This document shows positions 1 to 11,300 of a stretch of DNA of 64,000 bases, piece after piece. Both the position numbers and the translations under genes were made by a program. A model generated the notes under the pieces. That model did not search any database. It had not been told where the DNA came from and worked only from the letters and a program-made list of their open reading frames with translations. Each line of letters begins with the position of its first letter. The first letter of the stretch is position 1. The stretch is from Phoenix dactylifera (taxonomy: Eukaryota > Streptophyta > Magnoliopsida > Arecales > Arecaceae): contig NC_052409.1 in the NCBI RefSeq assembly GCF_009389715.1, forward strand, positions 4,205,775-4,269,774, in the 5' to 3' direction.

Positions 1-845
1 GCATTCTGCATATAAATCTTTCTTTCTGCATATAAACTTACCGCCTGCATACTTTTGAAAACAGAAAGCCCTGTTGCCTCTCTTTTCCTAGAAGAGTTCT
101 TGTTCCATGGTTCGCTGGCATCTTCATCTGTGACTACATGCAACCATCAGAAACATTTGAGGTTTGCTCATCTTTGGCTTCTGGCAAACTGGAAATTGTA
201 CTTATTTTCCATATTCTTGTAATACCGTCGTTGTTCATTTAGTTTTCTAAGGCTAACATTGGTTTCTCCCCTATTTTCAATAGCATTTGGCCTTTTCTTT
301 TATATGAGAAATTTATTATTGTTTTAGCATTTATTTCAACCTCCATTTTGTTAAACTAATCGTCTGTGCTAATAATGCGTAAGCATATGCTTGGCTTTTG
401 AATCCAACAAAAGTAGACAGTTGCAGCCTTCCTCTCAAGATAAAGAAGAGCATTATCAGGATACATTCTTCATAGTTTTTCTTCACATTTTTTATGTTTC
501 TGTCGTGATCATGATATAAAATTTTCTAGCATTATTAAATTGGTATCAATCTTTGAATCCATCAATTCCTAGTAACTTGATTAATGGCCATATTGTAGAA
601 AAATCCTTTTCTTTTAATTTCTCTAGTAATTATCTTAGAACGTGAGAAGATTTTCTTTGGATTCTACAACTTTTTCTGATTGCTGCTTGTACATCTAGGC
701 ATTACCTGCATGGAACAGTATATGAACAACTTACTTGGCGCATCCTTCCTTTGCATCAAAGATCATGATAGAGTGCTGAGTAATTTTCTTTTTAAAAAAG
801 GTTTGATATCAATTATCTTTACTATCACATTTACCATGTTTCTAG

Positions 846-1148
846 GATGTGAAAGATCGCTGCAAGGAGATGATGTCCATGGAAGCACCAATAGAGGCTT
901 CCGCAATAGTAGAACCAGAAACAGCAGCAGCCACAGTGACAGAAAAATCATTTTGGGATGTAACTCATGGAGATATAGCATCCCTTATTGATGACTCCAA
1001 GAACAGAAGACATTTAACCGAAAAAGCAGGCAGTGGAAAATCAAAAGGCAGCAGTCTGTACTTTCCAATTGCTATTTTTATCCTCCTAGTGGCTATCCTA
1101 GTTGGGTGGGCAATTACATTCTCTGGACGAAAGAAAGTTGCTCCTTAG
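846..1148 (+). CDS. C-terminal exon of an unidentified membrane-anchored protein (partial)
   Basis: A coding exon opens after a good acceptor (tttctag at 839-845), reads 100 codons in phase 0 and stops at TAG 1146-1148. It encodes an acidic, Ala/Thr-rich stretch, a polar segment containing FWDVTHGDIASLIDD, a basic Lys/Gly/Ser linker, and then one hydrophobic helix (about YFPIAIFILLVAILVGWAI) followed by SGRKKVAP. This is the layout of a tail-anchored or single-pass protein with its short basic end beyond the membrane. Earlier exons must lie upstream. Exon-like stretches occur near 103-170 and 703-780, but I could not join them confidently in phase. I do not recognise the family. The gene is cut by the left edge of the window. 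Confidence 0.55.
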   Translation, partial: DVKDRCKEMMSMEAPIEASAIVEPETAAATVTEKSFWDVTHGDIASLIDDSKNRRHLTEKAGSGKSKGSSLYFPIAIFILLVAILVGWAITFSGRKKVAP

Positions 1149-1891
1149 GTCAGTAACTATATTTTTTCACCCCCTCTTGCTTTTAGTTTGATGTAATTGC
1201 TACCTTTCCATTTAATTTTTGAATTCTTTTTTCTTCCTTTATTTCCTCTTTTTTTGGTCCTTTTGTTGTTGTTGTTGTCATTGGTTGTATGATATGTGTA
1301 CTCGATGAGTAATGGAGGTATTGGTCGAAGTCCTGGTAGTCGTTTTTATTGTCTATTAGCCATGTTTACAGGAGCCTCCTTTAGCGAGGAATATAATTCC
1401 CGTAATCTGAAATGAAAATATTGGATGGCTCTCAATCTGCAATGGATGTTGAAATTATGCAAAGTAGGTCTTCATGTGCTTTGCTATTTGAACCATCCGA
1501 CAGATGTCTTCACTCAGGATCGCTTACAAGACCAGTTCAAGGTAAAAATGCTTGATTTCATCAAGCACTGGCTGGTCTAGGAGACAAGCCGGAAACAATC
1601 AGCCATCTCCAATCTCCGTTGGATCTGGACTGATGATGGAAAATTGGAAATGCGGAACAACCTGAGCATAAGCAAAGAGAGTGGATTCATCTTTATTCTT
1701 TTCTCCTATCGTAGTCGCCGAGCATCCCCAAGTTAGAAAATAATGGGTTTATGCTTGCACTAGGTGAGATATTCCGATCTTGGACAGGGGATGCTGCTCG
1801 GATGCAAATGTGTTCGTTTCATGGTTCCATGCGGTGAAGGCCTGAGTTCTTAAGATCAGCGTCAAGGCATGTGTGAAGGATTAAGACAGAG

Positions 1892-2241
1892 TAGCCACCA
1901 AGATAGTAGCCTGGTGGTAAGGGGGCGATAATTCCGCCCAAGTTGCCCGGGTTCGAAACGCGCGGGCGTCGATTAAATTAGAGGACCGGATGCCCCACGC
2001 CCGGCTGGCTTGTTGGCGGTTATGCTTTCCTTCCACTTGTACCAAGGTGGCGCTGGGGTGACGTACCCACACGTGAGGCAGTGAACCCAGTGGGGTGAGC
2101 CCACGGGTCGGGGAAGGCACGCGAAAACCTGCGACCTATATCGAACATTCCCTGGTGGAAGGGGGGCCCAGTAATGGGGCTGCTACGCGGGTGGGCTGGT
2201 CCCTCCCCCTCCCCTCCTATTTTTTACCAAAAAAAAAAAAA
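1892..2241 (+). mobile_element. tRNA-derived SINE, about 350 bp, with 9-bp target duplication
   Basis: The element is flanked by exact direct repeats AAGACAGAG (1883-1891 and 2242-2250) and ends in a run of A. Near its 5' end it carries a Pol III A-box-like TAGCCTGGTGG and, about 35 bases on, a B-box GGTTCGAAACG. The body is GC-rich, unlike the AT-rich surroundings. Box spacing, A-tail and target duplication together identify a full-length tRNA-derived SINE. Any open frame running through it is spurious. Confidence 0.85.
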
Positions 2242-2250
2242 AAGACAGAG

Positions 2251-3660
2251 AAGAGTATAAAAGTAGTTCTCAGAAAGGGCAAAAACTTGAAGAGGAGTTT
2301 GAACTCTAATCCACCTTTCCTAAGTTTTCAGCTTTTTATCACGTGTAAAATCTCTCGATTTTCAGCTTCATATGGCATGCTGAATTTCTCAAAGGAACCT
2401 TGGAAGTTGCTCCAAACTGATGCTGTGGCCGATTTTCTATCATGTTTTCTGGCTCATGAAAACAAATTCACCTCGAGAATCCACCTACAAGTTTCACCTT
2501 AACGTCCGTTTCTGGTCTTGGATTCACCAGCTGCTGTAAACGAAAAAATAACAGTCACTCAACCACTTGAAGTTAATGCCATAGTGTCCGGATCAAATCA
2601 GATATATAATCAATCATTTTGTGCACTTAAGATGGACTTGCATTTTTTGCTTCGGTTGAAAGCTCCTTTTGCCCCTCAAATGCGCAATCGTCATCACCAC
2701 TTCTCCTTATACATATAAATAACATTCACTAACTGAGGTAATCCCCAACCCACTGATCGTTCACAACCATCCACATGAAAGTGAACTGAAAATGCCCTCT
2801 ACATAAATTTCACTTGCCTAACATTGCTCTTGAGTATGTTGAACTTGATCCATCTTCCTAAGAACCAATACGGTATCTAATAACCCCAACAAGTCATCCA
2901 ATCACTAATTATCCTATACTTCACCCCAGTCAAATACGCTACCTGGCTCTACATCAGCACATCTTCAATCAGCTTCCAAACTAATTATAATAATAATAAT
3001 AATGACGAATAGCAGATAATCTTGCCGAAAAAGCTGATAAACTTATCCTTGGAGAACAACGTTCGACAGCCCCATTTATAATCTCAGCTATCAAGCTTAT
3101 CTAACCATTTATTTCGTTTCACATGGTCATTATCATTACCAATACGTCTTCTACCAGAGGAGAATAAATAAACAAGTCAAGAGCCAAAATCAAGCTGATA
3201 AATATATTCGATCGATTTTTTTCCAAAAATCACGAAAAAGCAATTTCGTACACCAAAAGAAACTTAAAAACGACAGAGGATCGTACACAATAAGCAAGAA
3301 TTTGTCATCCAAACACAGATCTACGTCTAAGCAATCACATCACTGTCGGCGAGCACCAGATATATCCGACATGAACATCGAAAGGAAGGATTTATTATTA
3401 TTATTACGTTCAGGTTCTTGTGTTCTGTTAATCTGAAAACCATCCAAAAACCCAAACAAAAAAAGAGCAAGTTCTGACGCCCAAAGAAACTAATAAGACA
3501 CAAGAATTCAGGATAAGAAAGAGAAAACATAGACCTAATTCTATATACTCCAATCAAGCTGTCACCCAGCACCTAAATCTTATATTGGCACGGAACATCA
3601 TTGACATCATGTACATCGATTTCGATCCCCAAAAGAGAGTAGCAGCGAGGGAAGAGGTTT
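2251..3660. other. Intergenic stretch, no gene recognised
   Basis: AT-rich sequence between the SINE and the small minus-strand gene. There is a short (ATA)n run at about 2986-3002 and a (TTA)n run near 3390-3405. I see no exon-like segment with plausible borders. Confidence 0.5.
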
Positions 3661-3927
3661 TCAGACGGGGGGCAGCTTACCGGCACCAGGGTTTTGAGGG
3701 CCGGGCTTGGCGGCTTCGTCGGAGGAATCGTGGACGCTGGGCTTGGCGAGCATGAGAGGGCGGTCCTTGGCCTCCTCCACCTTGGCCTCGTCCTCGTTGT
3801 CGGTGGTGCTGAGATTGATGCAGGAGCAGCGCTCCAGGGAGGCGAAGAATGCCGAGGAGACGCTCGCCCCGACCCAATTCGCCATGCGATCCAGCTTCTC
3901 GCACGAGAGAAAGCCGGAAGTCTCCAT
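3661..3927 (-). CDS. Small unidentified 88-residue protein
   Basis: This single open frame starts at ATG 3927 ([20 protein letters not shown]) and ends at TGA 3661-3663. Key features are a Cys-containing N-terminus, a short hydrophobic stretch ([18 protein letters not shown]), an acidic middle ([15 protein letters not shown]) and a Pro-rich end. The region is much more GC-rich than its flanks. In-frame codons continue upstream to 4020, but the start at 3927 marks where protein-like composition begins. A possible donor (GGTAAGC) sits near the end, so the last residues could instead be spliced to a further exon at lower coordinates; none was recognised. It looks like a small plant-conserved protein of unknown role. 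An upstream GA-rich tract (4068-4088) probably belongs to its leader. Confidence 0.6.
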   Translation of the reverse strand: METSGFLSCEKLDRMANWVGASVSSAFFASLERCSCINLSTTDNEDEAKVEEAKDRPLMLAKPSVHDSSDEAAKPGPQNPGAGKLPPV

Positions 3928-4067
3928 CGCCAGGGAGGGGAAATTCGAGGATTCTGGGAAGAGCGAGAAGAACCCTAGGAGAAAGAAAGGGAAATAGAGA
4001 CACCAGAGGGAGGCGTCCAAGAGCCTAAAAGGGACCTGAAGACCGCGGTCACGGGCGAGAACTCCAA

Positions 4068-4088
4068 AGAGAGAGAGAGAGGAGAGAG
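4068..4088. repeat. GA-rich tract in the leader of the small gene
   Basis: A GAGAGA run about 140 bases upstream of ATG 3927. It reads as TC on the gene's own strand. Similar GA/CT tracts sit in the leaders of the ABCF3 and Hsp70-like genes. Confidence 0.7.
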
Positions 4089-4089
4089 C

Positions 4090-5377
4090 ACGAAGGCCGT
4101 GGGTGCCGGGGTATTTTGGTTATTTCAGTCTACTCTCGTTAGCAAAGTAAGTTATATTTAATTATTTATTTAAAATATTAGTAATTGTGATATCGAGTAT
4201 GGGAGAACACAGGCGATAGGAATCGGTGGGGAAAATTGCTGAGTCTTTTATAGAAAGGTTTTTTTTTTATAAGAATTCACGAAGTACCGTGTTTCATAGT
4301 CTATCGATAGAATTGTTATGTTTCAGTCTATTAAAAAGTTCCTATTTGCGGAGCTTTTGACAGAAAGTCTTTTTAACAAATTTGGATGAAGAGAGCATTA
4401 GTACTACTAGTGTACTATAAACTAGGACTTCCATCCTACGTTAATTTGAATCTTCGAGCAGGTGAAGGATTGCTATTTCAGAACGCATCTTCATCAAGCC
4501 GTGCTGCTGTTGTAAGCATCAAAAAATACTGAGCCATATGGCGTCGAAACCTGAGTTTGTTCTCATACGATGGGTGATTCAATGGTGGATTTTTGTAAAA
4601 AAAGGTGAATCCTTCTTTCGTGCCCTTATCTGTGTTGCTGTCAACACAAGGGAGGGAAAAAACAGATATTTGCCCTAAAATAGTTATCTTGCTTTATGTA
4701 CGATGATTAGATAACCTTGATCTGAATTGACAGCTGATACATATTTGTCATGACCAAAAATAAACATTGTCAAAGGAAAATACAGCTGATTAAATAGAGC
4801 ATACCGTATGCGACAAAAATCAGAGGAATGGGAAAGCCTAAGACGATTGGGACAACTTGATAACCTAGCTTTGATAAAATTAGCACTTGTGGCCTGCCTT
4901 TAGTCCAAAGAACATTATCCCATCCTGACCTCGCCTCTCACCAAAACTCCATAGCTATACCCCCACCATGCCTCTCCTTGACCTCTCACTGACATCTCAA
5001 CAAATCTCCCTCATCCATGCCCTGTCGAACCTCCCTTCAATCTCTCTGTCGCCCACATCTTGCCAAATCTTCCCGGTTGTGCCTCGCCCGAACTCCCCTA
5101 ACCTCTTTGCCCATGTCTTGCCCAAAGTCCCCGACCGTGCCCCATAGGCTACAGGGCCTGGCCATCATGCACCCAGGATCAGGGAATTGGGGGACTCCAT
5201 ATCAAATACAATAGTGGGATAAACAAAGGTCAAACCTGCATTGCACTTTGAAATATTCTACAAAATTGCATTGTCATGAATATGCTATAAGTTTTAATAG
5301 AATATTGGCAAAGGTACTTTGTGAGATTGGTGTATGTGTGCTGTGCATGCATGTTTTGAGGTAGGGAACAGATCTGA
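4090..5377. other. Intergenic stretch with a pyrimidine-rich degenerate repeat
   Basis: Sequence between the small gene and the 3' end of ABCF3. About 4915-5160 is a C/T-rich patch built of loosely repeated words such as CTCGCC, CTTGCC and AACTCCC, suggesting an eroded minisatellite. No coding signal is convincing. Confidence 0.45.
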
Positions 5378-8300
5378 TCAATTTCCAGAGGACCTCAGCA
5401 TGTTCTTGTAATCATGGAATGTCCCTGAAAACGGTGTGACCTTGCCCTCTGATACTACCCACAGCTCGTCAACACTCCCTGATATTAGATGTTCATCATG
5501 GCTTACCTGACACAATATAATAAGAATAGAACAAATGTAAGTCTCCTTCAGAGAAAATTGTGCATTACTATAACCTCAACAGCTGTGGTGCCGGCTATAC
5601 CATTAGCACTCCTCCTTGGAAGAGAACAAGACCCTGGATGAGTGCCTCAACAGCATCTAAGTCCTGCAACACAAGATCACAAACTTTAATGAGCATTGAC
5701 TGATCTCATATAGGAAACATTTACTATAAGTAGAAGGCTGGACCTAGCCACATCCATCACATCCGAAGGGGTCAACCATGTCCCCCATTTATCCCTTTTG
5801 CCTTATTAAAGATTTCAGATATGAATTTTTTTGAAGCAAGGCATCTAACGATTGGGAATAATACATATGAACCATAGCAGTGGGCTTTCATGTAAAGTGA
5901 GAGCAAGTCGATAATAAGGCCCAAAGAGCTTCCATGGTTGCAAGAAATGTGAATGTGTAATAGCATATGCAAAGAAATACGTAAAACCACATCCAAGAAT
6001 TGGAGAGTTCTGCCAGACGTGCACAACATGTTAGCGTTTACTTCCATTTTGGTAGTATCGCTTTTGCTTGGCCGTGAAAGCAAAACGAAGGTGGAAAAAG
6101 CAGCAGCCGAAAAGGAAGGGCAGGGCGGCATCAACACTGCGATTTGAAACTCACCCCAACCAAGAAGTCTTTCCAGGTAACTGGTCACTAGTATTTGAAC
6201 TCAAACCATCACCTAATGATCCACTACTCTTGCTGAGCTGCTCCAGAACATATCTATATCTCACCGAAATGCCCTTGAGAAAAATTTAAGTAAACTTCCA
6301 AGAGAATCAAGGGTTGATGCTTTAACAACTGACAATAGACAGACCCAGCATGCCACAGTGAGCCATCGCCAAGCTGAACTAGGAAAACCCATTCAGTAGT
6401 TGGCATTTTCAACAAATAGTTCTGGTTTATCCCATTAACCTTTTCTGAAAACCATTTCAAGCGCACTTTGATAGAATGTTACGAAAGTAAAGCCATAATT
6501 TGTGCACTCAGGCCTAAATTGCAATGATAGAAGATTCCTATAACGAACCAAAGGGTTAATTATTGTGATATTTCAGATACAACCAAAACAAAATGGAAAG
6601 AGTAAGAAGTTAAAATTTCTCCCTCAAAAATCACTACTTTTTTCAAAGGAAGAATGCCATTATCCACATACCAATTAGATTACGGACAAACAAATACAGC
6701 ACCATATAGCCAAAAGAGGTCATACAAATATGCACTTATCAGATATGCATGAACTATATTGCTTATGGATGGAAGCTGCAATGGAGGTATATCCTATTTA
6801 TTGACAAGAGACACAAGCTGAGGTATACCCTTATATAAGGGGGGAAGTTCCAACAAATGGATGAAGCAATGGACAGCAGCAGCGCCAATAAAGTGCAATC
6901 TATTGCAAATTTGCAATCCACTATGAACCTTCAACAACGTGGTTAGCATATGGTCTGATGAGCCGAAAAATTTGCAAAATTTTTACCTGTGTCTCATCAA
7001 AAGGCAGTCACTTGGTCAGCACACCAAAGGTTGCATTTGGTTGTGGAATAGGTTGGGACAGGATAAATGCCCTTCATTCAGATTAGTCTGATTTTATTCG
7101 GATAAGTGTGGATATATTTCGTGGAATAGGATTTTATATCTTTTGGTTATGCATGGGATATCCTGTAGAAAATAAAGTTGATGCTGTTTGGCTGGACAGA
7201 ACAAATTCATGTTTCATAGGCAGTCGATGAAATTGCCAATGGTCAAGTCAGGAGGAGAATAATGCATTAAAGATGCCATGGGTAAAATGGTAATTAGGCA
7301 GGATAATTTCTCACCCAATTACAATGGAATAAAACTATTCAACCCGGAGGGTCAAATAGTTCTCTCATCTGACACCATTTTACCCCATTGACCAAATAAC
7401 TCCCCCCACCCCACCCCACCCCAAACAACAACAAAAAGTAAATCTTGGAGGGATGTCCCCCAGTTATTCCAGCACTAAATGCAGCCTGAGCCAATAAATT
7501 CCAGTGCCATACAGCATGCAAGATTGCCAGCAATTGAAGACTTTCTGGAATCATACCAACTATATCTCACTTGAAGATGAGAAGTGCACCTATATGGAAA
7601 CATCACCCAAATATTATTCATAATGTCCTTCGACATGACTGCAGTATCCATCAAAGATTCCATTTTCTATTAAAGCCACAAGCCTTCTTCAACTCCATAC
7701 CACAGTACATGTCAGTTCTCCCTTAAGAATGATCTCTAAAATCCACCATGCTTTCCTACTTTCTTCGTGCTTTCCAAGAACAATGTATAATGGATCTTCT
7801 CATACTCTGATTGTACCAAGTAATGGAATACCCTTCTTCATCAACAAACTTATTTGTTTTCTTAGCATACTTGCTTCCCTGACAACATCAGCATAAAGTG
7901 AAAGTTCCCACCAATCTTGAACCTATTCCATCACCATCCAGATAATAGTGCACTTGACTCAAGCTCAGAAATCAAATCATAAATAGAGAATATGCCAAAT
8001 CTTAATGTCTTCAAGAGAACTTTTAGAAATTTCCAGATATGACCTACCATGAAACAAATTTGACCACCACCACCATCCATTCGTTAAAATCAGGGGGATA
8101 GTCCTCACCTTGCAACCTTCAAGGCATCACCTACTTTAGAGGACTCGCGAGCTTGACAATGAAGATCAGTCCTAACCTCCAAAGTAATGTATTAAGCACT
8201 TGCAGGCACTTCATCACTCAATTTGCCACTACTAGGCTCCCAAGACCTTCACATCCATCCCGTCAATAACAAACTCATGGCACCACAATTATACTACTGT

Positions 8301-11300
8301 CCTTCCAAAGTCATACTTCGTGATCATCCAGTTCTAGCAAGAACACAAGCAGCATTCCACCTTAAGCAAGAGTGCTAAATATATATATCATATTCCTTAC
8401 CATCTTCATTTATTCAAAATCTAGCATCATCAAACAACAGCAATCACCATTAGAAACCTAGAAACCCCTCGAGATGCAAAACCTAAAGCAAGGAAGTCGA
8501 TCTTAGAACGAAAAGGTTCATCAAATGTTGCAGTTCTGTGGGCAAGTTTCTAAGATGACATTTCATTATCAAGTGACAAAATTTTCCTCCTCTGAACAAG
8601 AAGAATGCTTCTTTTAGCTTATGGTAGAGCAATGCTAAATGGGCGTTCATAGAACTCAGAGGAATCTAGAACTGGACAGCTAACTTCGAAGACATCACTC
8701 ATCTTGATGTGTTTGTTTACGTTTATACAGTACTATATCAAAGTAAATTAGTTTTCATGAGCAATTTAATTTTGATGCTTCCATAGTCCACATTTTAGGC
8801 ATTCAGCTTTATAATACATATCATATGAGTGACAGAAAGAACAAATATGATCCTCAACTAGATGTACTTACAAGATGGTTTGATGGCTCATCAAGCAATA
8901 TAATGTGGGGTTTTTTGAAGGTGATCTTTGAAAATGCAACCCTGCTTTTCTGACCACCTGAAAAAAAGGGGAAAATTTAGATGAGCTTAAATTTGGACAA
9001 ATATTAATAGCAGCATGAACACAATCAGAATCTGCTAAAAATGGTAGAGCTCTACATCAATTTGTTTTTGTTTTAAAAAAAAACAGTGAGCATAAAGATC
9101 ATTGAAGTTAACTGGTTAATTTATGCAACTTGTAGTAAGCCATCAATCCTTACCTGACAGAGTGTACATTGGCTGGAGTGCAAGATTTCCCGTAATACCA
9201 AATGAACCCAAATGAGCTCTAAGTTTCTGTTCAGGTACTCCCTGCAAAAAGAAGTTGTCACCTTGAGGGGTTTCTTCTAACAAATTCTCTCAAGTAATGG
9301 CACTTTCACTTAAAAAAATTCTGCAACAATTGATGGAGATAATAAAATTAAACTATGATAGTGAAGAGTCCTATTCCTTTGATAATGTACTGGTACATTT
9401 AACCTTTGGGAATGAGAATATCAATTGCAAATTTAAGTGAACTATAAAAATACGCAATGGAACAAGGGTAGTTTAGTTACAATCAGCTACATGCACTTGC
9501 CAGGGCAATCTTCAATACGTATTGGAACCAAATGCACTACCATTGGTATCATAGCAATTCAATTATTACTATTGTTCTCCTCACTAATCCTTGCTCACAC
9601 TTCACACCACTGCAACTTGCCTAGAATAACAGTTAATACACCCTCTTTGGAAAACATTCAAGTCAACAACCTTGTATCATCACATGGGAAACAAATGGGT
9701 GGAGCCACATGTCAGTGCTCATGGACATTTACAAAATACCGTCTCAATTCATCCTATTTCATCAGATTTGGGATGTGATATGGTTCCGAAGGATGAATTG
9801 GATATGGAAAGTTCCAATAAGATTTCATTCTTGAGAAAAATCCTTTTTTCGATTTATTTCATCTATTCCATGAGTGCCGCTAGAAAATCCTTACTATCAA
9901 CCTACCCATGAGTGTCAATAGAGGAATAACGAGCAATAGTACTAATGCTATTACATCAATTTCTAAACTTTCAACATCTTTTTAGCGTGCATGTATTTTG
10001 AAGATCCTTTATCAAACATCGTATCAAACATCTGAATACACACTTTTGATGGGAAAAAGAAACTTGGAGAAAAAGCAAAATAAAACACTCTCTACTTACA
10101 GGGTAGCATCGCATCATATAGAGAAGGGGATTTGAAGATAGGTCGAGCCCATCGACATGGTGTTGACTAAATACAGCCATACGAACCTGTGGAAAGCAAA
10201 TTGAAAGATTTTAATTCCTTATAGAATACCAGAAACGAGTCAAAAAAAACTATCTAAATGGATCAATATTAACAATTTATGTGTTATAAAAAATATAATT
10301 TATCAAAGCAAATACATAATGGAATAATAGGAAATTGAGAAGGATGGTATCAATAGGCTACCAACTAAAGCATATAAGAAGCAAGTTAACTGGATCACCA
10401 TTTCATAAGTTCTCACACACAAATTTGTCACTGGAATGCATCTACATCCACTAGTTAGATGCCTGCAGAATGCATGTATTAGTGCATGTTCCTTCCCAAT
10501 TAATCTAGCAGCCTTCATTATTAATTGCTCTTCCCTAAACACCTATAAAGGAGCATTATAGAAATGGAAAAGTGATAAGCATAGGCTAGCATGGCCTTCT
10601 AGTGTGGCCCCTATGTGCCATCTTCCAAATTTTCTGTTATTCTTTGAGACACTCTCTTGGAACTACCAATCTTTCACAAGACATCCCACAAGGACATCTG
10701 GAGAAACATAACAGCGAGCATGGGCTAAAAGGTTAATCTTCCCCAAGAATTCCCTTTAGCAAACATGACACAGGACTGTTATATGATGATAGCAGGTCAA
10801 ATGGACTAGTTTCCAGTATGACTGCAATTATCAGACTGGATGGCAGCCAGATAAGGTGACAACATTCACCTAAAAAGGAGCTTCCAAGTCCAAACTCTAC
10901 AAGTGCAGGAAGAATCAGAACAATGATCAATTATCAAGGAGGGAGATAGGGAGCTTCCCCATCCGAACTCTACGAGTGCAGGAAGTATATGGTGACGCAA
11001 TTCACCTCTAAAGGTGCCTCCACGTCCAACTCTAAATTGTCTAAAGTGCAGGAAGCATTAGAACTATGATCAATTCAGGAGGGAGACAGGGAGCTTCCAC
11101 GTCCAAAAAGTGCAGGAAGCATCACAACCATGATAGTTTAACAAAGAGGGAGAAAGTTTCCAGATGCTACAGGTTGGAAATGCAAACCTAGCATGCTGAA
11201 GTGCTTTCCTTTTCAATCAGCAGCCAGCAATATAACTGTAAGTGGTCCATAGCACTACCTTTTAAAGAACATCTCAGTAAAGAGATTACAATACACATGC

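Noticed and set aside
1900-1975. A functional tRNA gene at the A-box/B-box pair
   Set aside because: The sequence does not close an acceptor stem or a good anticodon arm; the A-tail and target duplication show a SINE.
2095-2502. 135-codon plus-strand frame
   Set aside because: It starts inside the SINE and reads through its A-tail.
9437-9911. Possible exon between ABCF3 exons 14 and 15
   Set aside because: ABCF3 joins perfectly without it (RCYP to GVPEQ), and the frames have no related protein.
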